DNA of 64,000 bases from Amphibacillus marinus (lineage in GTDB: Bacteria; Bacillota; Bacilli; Bacillales; Amphibacillaceae). Location of the stretch: the NCBI RefSeq assembly GCF_900110345.1, contig NZ_FODJ01000008.1, positions 62,001 to 126,000 of the forward strand, read 5' to 3'. A program made the position numbers and the translations under genes. The notes under the pieces were generated by a model. The model was given only the letters and a program-made list of their open reading frames with translations, had not been told where the DNA came from and did not search any database. Each line of letters opens with the position of its first letter. The stretch's first letter is position 1. Shown here one piece after another: positions 37,033 through 46,392 of the stretch.

Positions 37033-37458
37033 TTAACTAAGCAATTTTTCCATTGAAACATGCTCAATCCCTGCTTCTAGAAATAAGTCAGAGGTGACAT
37101 TGTAGTTTAAAGATTTATAGAAATCAATTGCATGGGCTTGAGCATTCAGTACAGTTTTAATTAGATGATGTTTTGCAGCTATTTGCTCGAGCTCAAGCAT
37201 TAGAGTTTTGCCATACCCTTTATTTCGATATGGTGCAAGAACAGCAACGCGTTGTACTTTCCCTGTTTGTCCGACAATTCGCATGCGCGCAACCGCAACA
37301 GGTGTGTCTGCTACATAGCCAACAATATGAATGGCTGCTTGGTCAGCTTGATCCATTTCAATATTAGGATCAATTCCCTGCTCTTGAATAAATACCTGCT
37401 CTCTTACTGCAAAAGCATCCTTAACCTGGCCCTCACTTGCTGCTTCAATAACCTTCAC
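37033..37458 (-). CDS. GNAT acetyltransferase (YjcF-like)
   Basis: A 141-aa single-domain acetyltransferase. It opens with AFAVREQVFIQEQGID, the ElaA/YjcF-type N-terminus. The acetyl-CoA loop is KVQRVAVLAPYRNKGYGKTLM, and LNAQAHAIDFYKSLNYNVTSD provides the C-terminal core. The acceptor is unknown. GGAGG precedes the ATG. The 246-bp gap to the GH43 gene shows only a catabolite-type palindrome. Confidence 0.87.
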   Translation of the reverse strand: MKVIEAASEGQVKDAFAVREQVFIQEQGIDPNIEMDQADQAAIHIVGYVADTPVAVARMRIVGQTGKVQRVAVLAPYRNKGYGKTLMLELEQIAAKHHLIKTVLNAQAHAIDFYKSLNYNVTSDLFLEAGIEHVSMEKLLS

Positions 37459-37585
37459 ATTTATGTCCTCCTAGTCTATTTTAAAGCTATTTTAGCATTT
37501 TTTTTAAGGGATTTAAATGAGTAGCTAATTGACAATAATAGCAACATTATATATAATCGGTAAACAAGTAAACTTTAACTAAAAA

Positions 37586-37599
37586 TGATAACGGTTTCT
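37586..37599 (+). promoter_or_regulatory. cre/LacI-type operator upstream of the GH43 gene
   Basis: TGATAACGGTTTCT resembles the cre consensus TGWAANCGNTNWCA with two mismatches. It lies 106 bp before the GH43 start. It could bind CcpA or the neighbouring LacI regulator. Confidence 0.45.
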
Positions 37600-37704
37600 T
37601 TTGATAATAATGTTATTTATTGCAATTTGCGACACTATCACTATTAGCGTGTAATTCAGAGAGTTTAATGAGCAGGTTCCATCTTAAGGAAGTGGGGAAG
37701 AATA

Positions 37705-38781
37705 ATGACTAGAAATAATTTTGAGGGAGCGGCATACTTGTGGGCTTTTTTTACTGGTGAAGGTAAAGGTGCGGAGCAAATAAGCATTGCCGTGTCCAAG
37801 GGGAATGATGCCTTAGCTTGGCATACCTTAAACAATGGTAAACCGCTTATTACTTCGCAAGCCGGTGAAGAAGGGCTACGGGATCCGTTTATTATAAGAG
37901 CACATACTGGTAACAAATTTTATTTATTAGCTACTGATTTAAAGATAGCCAGTCGACATGGGCAAGGTTTTCACACTGCCCAGATTGATGGATCGCGCTA
38001 TCTTGAAATCTTTGAATCAACTGATCTTGTGAATTGGTCAAAGCAGCGTCATGTTAGTGTTTCGAGCGAGTATTCTGGAAATACATGGGCGCCAAAAGCA
38101 ATTTGGTGTAACGAGCAGCAATGCTATGTTATCTTCTGGGCATCAAACCTTTATACAACAGCAAGCATCACAAGTCGAGAAACGATTACTTACAACAGAA
38201 TGATGTATGTAACAACTAAGGATTTTCAATGCTTTAGTGAGCCAGAGGTTTGGGTTGATGTTGATCGTGGCCTTGGCAAAGGATCAATTGATGCAGTTGT
38301 TGTTGAAGAAAATGGCTGTTACTATCGGTTTATGAAAGAAGAGGAAAGTATGACTATTCGATTAGATCGTTGTAGTCAGTTACTTGCAAAAGTTAAGGGA
38401 GATAAATATCCACAGCAATCTGGTCCACTACATGAGTGGGTCACCTTAAAAGAGAGAGTGGCAAACGGCTTGCCTAATGGAGCAGGTCGTTTATTTACGG
38501 GTGGTGAGGGCCCGTGTGTATTTCGAGCAAACAAAGGTGATGTCAATGGCCACAGCTGGTACTTATTTATTGATCAACCGAGTTACCATGGGGGACCTAA
38601 CCACTATATTGGCTTTGCCTCCAATGATCTGACGAATAGCGATGGCTGGGTGAGCGTTGCCAGTAAGCTTAGGCAAAACTTGCCGGAAAATCAAGATGGT
38701 GGTAAGCCACGGCACGGATCGATTATTTCAATAACCAAGACAGAATATGAACAGGTACGAACGGCATTGGTTGTCAATTAG
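37705..38781 (+). CDS. glycoside hydrolase family 43-like enzyme
   Basis: A 358-aa cytosolic protein (no signal peptide) with a five-bladed propeller pattern. The general-base Asp is probably D60 in GLRDPFIIRAH, and ESTDLVNWSKQRHV with TWAPKAIWCNEQQCYVIFWAS is typical of GH43. A second acidic site near SIDAVVVEENGCYYRFMKEEE and the FTGGEGPCVFRANKGD strand probably complete the set. GH43 enzymes remove arabinose or xylose side groups. Specificity cannot be read. No transporter is adjacent. It converges on a LacI gene and may be regulated by it. Confidence 0.82.
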   Translation: MTRNNFEGAAYLWAFFTGEGKGAEQISIAVSKGNDALAWHTLNNGKPLITSQAGEEGLRDPFIIRAHTGNKFYLLATDLKIASRHGQGFHTAQIDGSRYLEIFESTDLVNWSKQRHVSVSSEYSGNTWAPKAIWCNEQQCYVIFWASNLYTTASITSRETITYNRMMYVTTKDFQCFSEPEVWVDVDRGLGKGSIDAVVVEENGCYYRFMKEEESMTIRLDRCSQLLAKVKGDKYPQQSGPLHEWVTLKERVANGLPNGAGRLFTGGEGPCVFRANKGDVNGHSWYLFIDQPSYHGGPNHYIGFASNDLTNSDGWVSVASKLRQNLPENQDGGKPRHGSIISITKTEYEQVRTALVVN

Positions 38782-38815
38782 CAAAGCCAGTCTATAAACG
38801 TGGAATCATAAATAG

Positions 38816-38857
38816 CCAAAAACCGAGCCAGTCACATTGACATGTCTCGGTTTTTGG
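38816..38857. terminator. shared terminator of GH43 and lacI genes
   Basis: A 12-bp stem CCAAAAACCGAG with CTCGGTTTTTGG between the convergent genes. Confidence 0.8.
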
Positions 38858-38869
38858 TTCCTTTACACA

Positions 38870-39874
<1,005 letters not shown>

Positions 39875-40046
39875 TTATTTTCGTCAAATAAATCTATCTG
39901 AGTCATTAATCTAGCAGTTAAACAAAGTCTATTTTTAGATTAGCCTAAATAAAAGGGTACGTCAATGTTTTTAGTAAAATTTTATTTCATCGGATGCTTT
40001 TTTTACCTAAGCTATAAAAAAACTAATTATGACTAAAAGGCTGCCT

Positions 40047-41141
40047 TTAGTCAATACTTCTTCTTCCGCTCACATTAATTAGGATCCCAACTGATAGAAG
40101 CGTAAAGACAAGTGATGTCCCACCGTAGCTAATAAACGGGAGAGGGATACCTGTGATCGGTAGCATACCACTAATGGCACCAAGATTAATAACTGCTTGA
40201 ATAATAATTTGCACGGTCACCCCAAGAGCTAATAGTTTTAGGTAAACAGCATCAACTTGCTTCGATATTTGCACACCTCGATACAGAATAAATAAATAGC
40301 CTCCGATAATAAACAGCACCCCGAAAATGCCAAGTTCTTCAACAACAACTGCCATGATAAAATCTGTTTGTGCTTCAGGTAAGTAACCTAGCTTTTGGAC
40401 ACTGTTACCGAGGCCATTTCCAAACAAACCACTAGTAGCAATTGAGACGTAGGAATTTACAAGCTGATAACTTTCACTAGGATCGAAGTCCATAAATGAA
40501 GTTAACCGTTGTAATCGATAAGGCTGAGAAATGGCAAAGAAACCAATTCCGGAAACCGCAATTAAGCCTAGCATAAAAATATGAACAAACCTAACGCCAC
40601 TAAATACGACAATAAAGCCACAGATAATTAAAATATGTACTGCTGTCCCTAAATCAGGTTGACCAAGAATCATAATGAAAATAATGCCCAGAATAAAGAG
40701 TGGTGGAAGCACCCCTTTAGCAAAATGATCAAGGTAAGCTTGCTTTTTTGCGTATATATGAGCAAAATAAATAATCATAAATGTTTTAACAATTTCTGAA
40801 GGTTGAAAAGCAATGGGCCCGATTTCTATCCATCGTCGAGCACTATTCCGGACAATACCTATTTGTGGTACAAGGACAAGTCCGAGTAATATGATGGAAA
40901 GTAAAACTAAAAAAGGGCTGAGCTTTCCTAAGCTTTTTAATGAAAAGAACGCCATTACGGTACATAGGACTAAGCCCATAATGAAAAAAATCAATTGTCT
41001 ATTGAAATAATAACTGCCATTCTCATGTAATAAAGTACCTCTCGTGTAGCTGGTGCTGTAGACCATCACGAGCCCAAAGATACACATAGCCAAAACAGTT
41101 ATAATTAGACTATAATCAAAACGTTTTAAACGGTCTTTCAT
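40047..41141 (-). CDS. ftsW: SEDS peptidoglycan polymerase, FtsW/SpoVE type
   Basis: A 364-aa polytopic protein (about ten helices) of the SEDS family, which polymerises glycan strands from lipid II. Family marks are ARRWIEIGPIAFQPSEIVKTFMIIYFA, the catalytic-region Asp in ILGQPDLGTAVHI, and LGYLPEAQTDFIMAVVVEELG with GIPLPFISYGGTSLVF at the end. It starts MKDRLKRFDYSLIITVLAMCIFGLVMVYS, typical for FtsW or SpoVE. Which of these it is, or a second RodA, cannot be settled here. It sits 12 bp downstream of a RodA-type gene. Confidence 0.88.
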   Translation of the reverse strand: MKDRLKRFDYSLIITVLAMCIFGLVMVYSTSYTRGTLLHENGSYYFNRQLIFFIMGLVLCTVMAFFSLKSLGKLSPFLVLLSIILLGLVLVPQIGIVRNSARRWIEIGPIAFQPSEIVKTFMIIYFAHIYAKKQAYLDHFAKGVLPPLFILGIIFIMILGQPDLGTAVHILIICGFIVVFSGVRFVHIFMLGLIAVSGIGFFAISQPYRLQRLTSFMDFDPSESYQLVNSYVSIATSGLFGNGLGNSVQKLGYLPEAQTDFIMAVVVEELGIFGVLFIIGGYLFILYRGVQISKQVDAVYLKLLALGVTVQIIIQAVINLGAISGMLPITGIPLPFISYGGTSLVFTLLSVGILINVSGRRSID

Positions 41142-41153
41142 ACCAACGTCTCC

Positions 41154-42314
41154 CTACTCTATTGTTTCTTCTTCGCCAAACATATACGACTTTGTCCGTA
41201 AATGGACACTGGTAACAAGGCCAAGTGCTAGCATATTTGTTAATAAGGCGCTCCCCCCATAACTGATAAAAGGAAGTGCTAAGCCAGTAATCGGCATTAA
41301 GCCAATTGTCATTCCGATATTTTGAAAAACCTGAAAAGTAAACAAACCAATTACACCAATACAAATATAAACACCAAACAGAGAATTGGCATGAAAAGCG
41401 ATCGTTATAATACGGTAAATGAGCAGGAAGAATAAAATTACTAAAATGCTAGTTCCAATAAAGCCGAATTCTTCCCCGATAGCAGCAAAGATAAAATCAG
41501 TATGTGCTTCAGGTACTCGCCCCGATTGCACCTGATAACCATTTCTAAAGCCTGCTCCAGTGAGCTGGCCAGAGCCAATACCTAATAAGGATTGCTGAAG
41601 CTGATAACCAATCCCTTGTGAGTATTCAGCAGGATTAAGCCAGCCCAGAATTCTTGGTACTTGGTGACTTGGTAAAATACTCTTTAAAAAATCAAGCTGA
41701 TAAACATAAAGGTAAGCAAATGCTCCAATACCGGCAAGGCCAATTGAGGTTAAAATTGAAATAACCTTCAACGATATACTCGAAGCAAACATCATCACGA
41801 ATAGTGTAAACACAATCATTAATGTCGTCCCTAAGTCAGGTTGAGCAAAAATAAGATAAAGTGGCACTACTGAGTACAGTAAAATTTTAGAGGTTACAAT
41901 CACGCTTTCTTTAAAGCTGAGTCGATATTTTCCTGCCCTTGCCAGCAGCATCGCTATATGAATAACTAGAAAGATTTTCATTATTTCAGAAGGCTGGATT
42001 TCCATACCTAAATTTAACCAGCGTTGCGCACCATTTTTTTCAACACCTACTAGAGGAACCGCCAAAAGGAGTACCATGCCAACTCCGTAAAAAAACCAGG
42101 TCCATTTTTCAATCACTTCAAAGTCAAAGTAGGCAACAGCCATCATCAGAATAAAACCAATAACATAAAATACCAGTTGTCTTCTGACAAATAACATTGG
42201 GTTCGAGCTTGCATATTGACCTGAGCCACTATAGATTCCCACTAAGCTAAAAATGGAAAAGCAAACAACTAAAAAAGCTAAAGTATAATCTATTGGTAAT
42301 TTCCTTGGTTGCAT
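41154..42314 (-). CDS. rodA: SEDS peptidoglycan polymerase, RodA type
   Basis: A 386-aa SEDS protein with ten predicted helices. Signatures are GAQRWLNLGMEIQPSEIMKIFLVIHIA, IFAQPDLGTTLMIVF with the conserved Asp, RVPEAHTDFIFAAIGEEFGFIG and GLALPFISYGGSALLTNMLALGL. It fits RodA of the elongasome, which works with a class B PBP. It is the first gene of a two-gene SEDS operon, upstream of the FtsW-type gene. Confidence 0.9.
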   Translation of the reverse strand: MQPRKLPIDYTLAFLVVCFSIFSLVGIYSGSGQYASSNPMLFVRRQLVFYVIGFILMMAVAYFDFEVIEKWTWFFYGVGMVLLLAVPLVGVEKNGAQRWLNLGMEIQPSEIMKIFLVIHIAMLLARAGKYRLSFKESVIVTSKILLYSVVPLYLIFAQPDLGTTLMIVFTLFVMMFASSISLKVISILTSIGLAGIGAFAYLYVYQLDFLKSILPSHQVPRILGWLNPAEYSQGIGYQLQQSLLGIGSGQLTGAGFRNGYQVQSGRVPEAHTDFIFAAIGEEFGFIGTSILVILFFLLIYRIITIAFHANSLFGVYICIGVIGLFTFQVFQNIGMTIGLMPITGLALPFISYGGSALLTNMLALGLVTSVHLRTKSYMFGEEETIE

Positions 42315-42555
42315 AATTAAATCCTCATCTTCTTTTTAAAAGTTTCTAACATTTTATTTATTCTGTTCTATCATATCAAAAAATCAATCAAAATTGTTGT
42401 AGGAAAAAATAAATCGTTAAATTTCTTACATGCTAATTTAACAACGGATTGAGAGACAGGGTTATATTTTGTGTGTTTGTTTGAATAATAAAATGACTTG
42501 ACGAATGACAGTCTTTCGATTATAGTAAAAACACTGATTGAAAGATTACATACTT

Positions 42556-42627
42556 GACTTCGTAGCTCAGCGGGAGAGCACTTGCTTGACAGGCAAGGGG
42601 TCGGTGGTTCGATCCCACTCGGAGTCA
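42556..42627 (+). tRNA. tRNA-Val (anticodon GAC)
   Basis: A 72-nt cloverleaf. The acceptor stem is GACTTCG with CGGAGTC, with one G-T pair. The D-arm is GCTC/GAGC, the anticodon stem is CTTGC/GCAAG around TTGACAG (anticodon GAC), and the T-loop is TTCGATC. The 3' CCA is not encoded. It is a single gene outside any tRNA or rRNA cluster, with a terminator just behind it. Confidence 0.96.
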
Positions 42628-42634
42628 CTCTATC

Positions 42635-42667
42635 AAACGCTTGTCCTATTAGGGATGAGCGTTTTTG
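42635..42667 (+). terminator. terminator of tRNA-Val
   Basis: AAACGCTTGTCC pairs imperfectly with GGGATGAGCGTTT, which runs into TTTTT. Confidence 0.75.
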
Positions 42668-42675
42668 CTACCCAT

Positions 42676-42712
42676 AAAAAAGTCAGAACACTTTTATTAT
42701 CAAGATTCTGAC
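42676..42712 (-). terminator. terminator of the DUF6483-like gene
   Basis: GTCAGAA pairs with TTCTGAC. The A-run 42676-42681 is the U-run on the minus strand. Confidence 0.65.
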
Positions 42713-42744
42713 GAGTTGGATGCTAGATTCCGATGCCTAGCTTT

Positions 42745-43104
42745 TTATTGATCAAGAGTAAATAATCTTCTGACTTCATTTAATCCATCGATAATTTCTG
42801 CTCTAGGGAAATGACATTGCGCTAAATATTCATCGTCATATTTATCTAATTGGGCATAGAAGTCTAAGGCAATCTGAAAATATCTACTATCATAGCTGCT
42901 AATCGCTTCAAAAAGCAGATTCTCAGCTTCGTTAATTTTTCCTTTGTCTAGCAACGCCGTAAGCTGCTCATGGAGCAGTTGGCACTCTATCTCTTCGGAT
43001 GCAAATAGAACCTCATTATTGGGCTTATCTTTATTTAGAATGAATTTGGCGAGAGAGAATGACATGCCTTCTACTTGGTGCATGATCCAATCCTTTTTCT
43101 CCAT
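42745..43104 (-). CDS. DUF6483-like helical protein
   Basis: A 119-aa soluble, all-helical protein (MEKKDWIMHQVEGMSFSLAKFIL at the start, LTALLDKGKINEAENLLFEAISSYDSRYFQIALDFYAQLDKYDDEYL in the centre). The layout of a short N-terminal helix and TPR-like repeats resembles DUF6483 proteins of Firmicutes. No function is known. GGAGG precedes the ATG. The 276-bp gap to the GH13 gene contains the LacI operators listed. Confidence 0.6.
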   Translation of the reverse strand: MEKKDWIMHQVEGMSFSLAKFILNKDKPNNEVLFASEEIECQLLHEQLTALLDKGKINEAENLLFEAISSYDSRYFQIALDFYAQLDKYDDEYLAQCHFPRAEIIDGLNEVRRLFTLDQ

Positions 43105-43342
43105 AATTTCCTCCTTAAAACACGCTAATCGCTTTGGTACACAATATAATCAAATTGATTCCTTATACTGGATAATGATATATAAAATAGATTGTTTAAT
43201 CAAGAGCTTTACTAGTAATTACAAAAAATTAGCCAATTATTTAGCTTTAGTACAAATAAACTTCCTCGTCTCATGACTTTGCCTGTTACTTTATCACATT
43301 GATTGACTTTATTTACAGCGTAAGGTAGTCTCTAATGAGTTG

Positions 43343-43363
43343 GTAACGTAACAGTAACGTTAC
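43343..43363 (+). promoter_or_regulatory. paired LacI-type operators before the GH13 gene
   Basis: GTAACGTAAC (43343-43352) and the perfect palindrome GTAACGTTAC (43354-43363) lie just before the ribosome site. Closely related palindromes lie before the ABC operon at 46.3 kb. Confidence 0.68.
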
Positions 43364-43380
43364 ATAAGGAGGGTAACAAG

Positions 43381-45006
43381 ATGGTAGCGTGGTGGAAAGA
43401 AACGGTTTTTTATGAAATTTATATTCCTAGCTTTTATGACGCCAATAATGATGGGATTGGTGATTTGCAAGGAGTTATTCAAAAATTAACTTATCTAAAG
43501 GCGTTAGGGGTGAATGGTATCTGGTTAACGCCCTTTTATGAATCACCTAAGGTTGATAACGGTTATGATATCAGTGATTACTATCAGGTTGATGCCATCT
43601 ATGGAAATAATGAAGATCTTGACTTATTAATAAAAAAAGCACATGCCTTAGGTATGAAAATAATTATTGATATGGTTTTAAATCACACTTCGGATCAACA
43701 TGAATGGTTTAAAGCATCGAAGTTATCAAAAGATAATCCTCAACGAGACTGGTATCTTTGGCGTCCACCTAATGAGGATGGTGGACCACCGAACAATTGG
43801 GAATCCTTTTTTGGTGGATCAGCTTGGACCTTTGATGAAGGAACGGGTGAATATTATTATCATGCTTTCGCGAAAGAACAAGTTGATTTAAATTGGGCAA
43901 ATTCCGCGGTTAAGGATGTCATTTATGATATGTTGCGTTTTTGGTTAAATAAGGGGATTGATGGGTTTAGGTTAGATGTTATTAATTTCTTAACAGTAAA
44001 TCATGATTTTAAAGATAATCCAATCAACAAAGATGAACAAGAGCATTTATATGATAAGGATCAACCAGGCGTCTTTGCAGTGATCGAGGAGATCGTTAAC
44101 TTAACAAAAGGTTATGGCGATAAATTTCTATTAGGTGAGGTTGGCTCGGAGAAGTTTGAGGTATTAATTGATTATGTGCAAAAAGCTGGATTAGATGCTG
44201 TCTTTAATTTTAATTTAGGAAGTATTCATACACTAAAAGCAGAGAAGCTATATGAAGAGCTGTTGAAAATGGATAGTAACTACGCTCCACAAGAGTGGCC
44301 AACGCTATTTTTTGGTAGTCATGATATGGCACGGCATTATTCGAGATTTGGTCAAGAAGGCTATCATGAAGCAATTGCTAGATTGATGGCTACGTTTATG
44401 TTAACTGCGAAAGGTATCCCATTCTTGTACTTTGGTGAAGAAATTGGGATGGAGGATTATCTTGCTCAAACGCAGGGAGAGATTCGTGATATTCAAGCAT
44501 TAACCGCTTATGAACTTGCTAAGAAGAAAGGTGCAACAGATGCTCAAGCACTTGTCAGCGCTAATGAAAAGAGTCGAGATAAGTCTCGGTCAACGATGGA
44601 TTGGGCGAACGAAAAAAATGGTGGATTTACCGCAAGTTCTCCTTGGATAGGAGCTAATGCACATAGAACAAATCACCCAGCATCAGTGCAGATGAGCGAT
44701 GCTAAATCTTTATGGTCCTACTATCAAAAACTAATTAAGCTCAGGATAAATGAGCCAATTCTTGTTGCGGGAAATTATGATCAGATTAAGCTTGATGACG
44801 GTGTGATAAGCTATAGCCGATCATTAGAAAATCGATCGTTAACCGTTATGCTTAATGTGACAGATCAATTAATTACTGCCAGCACAATAAGCAGGGCGGC
44901 TAAAAGAGTAAATCAACGATGTTTGCTATCTAGTTTACGGCCAGTAGAAGAAGTGGATGATCGACTTTTGCCCTATGAAGCATGTATATATATAAGTGAA
45001 CAGTGA
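43381..45006 (+). CDS. GH13 alpha-glucosidase / oligo-1,6-glucosidase
   Basis: A 541-aa cytosolic GH13 enzyme. Domain A begins WWKETVFYEIYIPSFYDANNDGIGDLQG. Calcium-site residues D-x-N-x-D-x-I-x-D are visible there. Catalytic residues are D199 (GFRLDVINF), E253 (LLGEVG) and D315 (FGSHDMARHY), with region I DMVLNHTSDQHEWF. Length and spacing match oligo-1,6-glucosidases and trehalose-6-phosphate hydrolases. The SHDMAR version of motif IV replaces the usual NHDQPR. Exact specificity is open. Operators suggest control by the downstream LacI gene, and the link with GH130 suggests a mixed glycan. Confidence 0.9.
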   Translation: MVAWWKETVFYEIYIPSFYDANNDGIGDLQGVIQKLTYLKALGVNGIWLTPFYESPKVDNGYDISDYYQVDAIYGNNEDLDLLIKKAHALGMKIIIDMVLNHTSDQHEWFKASKLSKDNPQRDWYLWRPPNEDGGPPNNWESFFGGSAWTFDEGTGEYYYHAFAKEQVDLNWANSAVKDVIYDMLRFWLNKGIDGFRLDVINFLTVNHDFKDNPINKDEQEHLYDKDQPGVFAVIEEIVNLTKGYGDKFLLGEVGSEKFEVLIDYVQKAGLDAVFNFNLGSIHTLKAEKLYEELLKMDSNYAPQEWPTLFFGSHDMARHYSRFGQEGYHEAIARLMATFMLTAKGIPFLYFGEEIGMEDYLAQTQGEIRDIQALTAYELAKKKGATDAQALVSANEKSRDKSRSTMDWANEKNGGFTASSPWIGANAHRTNHPASVQMSDAKSLWSYYQKLIKLRINEPILVAGNYDQIKLDDGVISYSRSLENRSLTVMLNVTDQLITASTISRAAKRVNQRCLLSSLRPVEEVDDRLLPYEACIYISEQ

Positions 45007-45036
45007 ATAATAACCAATGAGAATCGGATGATCAAT

Positions 45037-45063
45037 GAGGGGCCATGACGAGGCCTCTTTTTT
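45037..45063 (+). terminator. terminator of the GH13 gene
   Basis: GAGGGGCC pairs with GGCCTC, with a bulge, and is followed by TTTTTTT. Confidence 0.75.
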
Positions 45064-45127
45064 GTGGTATGACTAATTAATTAGTATGAAGGGTTCGAGC
45101 TATTGAAGAAATCGTTAATATGAAGGG

Positions 45128-45159
45128 AGGTGGGGAGAAACTGATAGGCATCCCCACCT
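45128..45159 (-). terminator. hairpin after the lacI-type gene
   Basis: A 9-bp stem AGGTGGGGA with TCCCCACCT lies 16 bp beyond the lacI stop codon. It has no good U-run. Confidence 0.5.
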
Positions 45160-45174
45160 AATGCTCAAGATAAG

Positions 45175-46182
45175 CTAAATTGACTTAACAGATTCACGTT
45201 CAATTAAGTCAGCATCAATGATTAGTTTGTCAATCGTTGTCTTTCGATTATTGATATACTTATGCATTTTGCTTAATGCGAAGCGGGCCATTTCATCCTT
45301 TCTAACACGCATCGTGGTAATTTTCGGCTGGGAAAAGATGCTGTGATTATTATCATCAAAGCCAATCACTGAACAATCATCTGGAATACGTAATCCCATG
45401 TCCTGTAAAGAACGGATCAGATAAAAAGCGGCTTTATCATTGTTGCAAATAAATGCTGTTGGTAATCCGCTCTCGATTTGATAGTCCACTTCATGATTAT
45501 CATCATCTCGCTCTTTTAAGATGTGTTCCTCTTTGACAGGATAATCGTGCTCCATCATTGCTTTACAATAGCCGAGATAACGATCCATGATACTTTGTGT
45601 TGTTTTAATGTTTCCGACAAACCCGATTTCTTTATGTCCTTTTGAGATCAAATAATTTGTTGCCTGATAACTTGCTTCAAAATTATTAGTAGTAATGCTG
45701 TCTAGATCAGCATCTCTTAATGCGAAATCAACCAGAACAATTGGGATATCATAGGGCATAAGACTTTCTTTAATGTAATGCTCAGGTAATTCACCTAAGA
45801 TTATCAGCCCGTCTACTTTGTGCTCACTACAAATATTAGGGATATCGTTATGGTTAAGTTGATCCTTGTTGATCACTGACAAGATGGTGCTGTAGCCCAA
45901 TTTCTCTGCTTCTTTATAGATGTGTTTATAAATATGAACATAGAAATTCTCATCAGGCTCCAAAAAGACCTCTGGAACTACGATCCCAACATTACCTAGA
46001 CGACTGGTTTTACTCGTTTTAACACCAGCATGATAACGATACCCTAATTCTTTGGCTACCTTAAGCACACGTTGTTTTACTTCATCAGATACATCTGTAC
46101 GATTGTTGAAAACTTTAGAAACGGTGACTTTACTAACACCAACAATATCAGATATTTCCTGCATCGTAACTTTTCTTTTCAT
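45175..46182 (-). CDS. LacI-family regulator of the glycan locus
   Basis: A 335-aa regulator. The helix-turn-helix is TMQEISDIVGVSKVTVSKVFNNRTDVSDEVKQRVLKVAKELGY. The ligand domain includes GNVGIVVPEVFLEPDENFY, GHKEIGFVGNIKTT, AFICNNDKAAFYLIRSLQDMGLRIPDDCSVIGFDD and RESVKSI. It sits between the GH13 gene and the divergent ABC operon, with GTTACGTAAC palindromes on both sides, so local repression of both units, and of itself, is the simplest reading. AAAGGAGG precedes the ATG. Confidence 0.92.
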   Translation of the reverse strand: MKRKVTMQEISDIVGVSKVTVSKVFNNRTDVSDEVKQRVLKVAKELGYRYHAGVKTSKTSRLGNVGIVVPEVFLEPDENFYVHIYKHIYKEAEKLGYSTILSVINKDQLNHNDIPNICSEHKVDGLIILGELPEHYIKESLMPYDIPIVLVDFALRDADLDSITTNNFEASYQATNYLISKGHKEIGFVGNIKTTQSIMDRYLGYCKAMMEHDYPVKEEHILKERDDDNHEVDYQIESGLPTAFICNNDKAAFYLIRSLQDMGLRIPDDCSVIGFDDNNHSIFSQPKITTMRVRKDEMARFALSKMHKYINNRKTTIDKLIIDADLIERESVKSI

Positions 46183-46253
46183 GGTAGCCTCCTTTCTAGA
46201 AGTAATGGGTATTTTATTGGAAAATAGATAATTAATTATCTTTATTAAATCAT

Positions 46254-46263
46254 GTTACGTAAC
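46254..46263. promoter_or_regulatory. LacI-type operator between lacI and the ABC operon
   Basis: A perfect 10-bp palindrome GTTACGTAAC in the divergent intergenic region, 72 bp before the lacI start. Confidence 0.62.
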
Positions 46264-46308
46264 TTTTGTACAGTGAAAACCAGTAAAATTATTCAAAAAG
46301 AATAGTTA

Positions 46309-46374
46309 TTGACACGATAGATTCAATTATGTTAAGTTAATTATAACGAATAGTTACGTTAAAAGTTGCGTAAC
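46309..46374 (+). promoter_or_regulatory. ABC operon control region
   Basis: A TTGACA -35 at 46309-46314 with a poorly defined -10 is followed by two operator-like sequences, GTTACGTTAA (46353) and GTTGCGTAAC (46365-46374), just before the AAAGGAGG ribosome site. Bound repressor there could block elongation. Confidence 0.6.
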
Positions 46375-46392
46375 ATAAAGGAGGAAACGTTT

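Noticed and set aside
42371-42628. An 85-aa minus-strand open frame over tRNA-Val
   Set aside because: It is the antisense of the tRNA gene plus AT-rich flank. Such tRNA-antisense frames are frequent false proteins.
42556-43380. tRNA-Val 3' end as an integration site for the glycan locus
   Set aside because: No integrase gene and no direct repeat of the tRNA 3' end were seen downstream.
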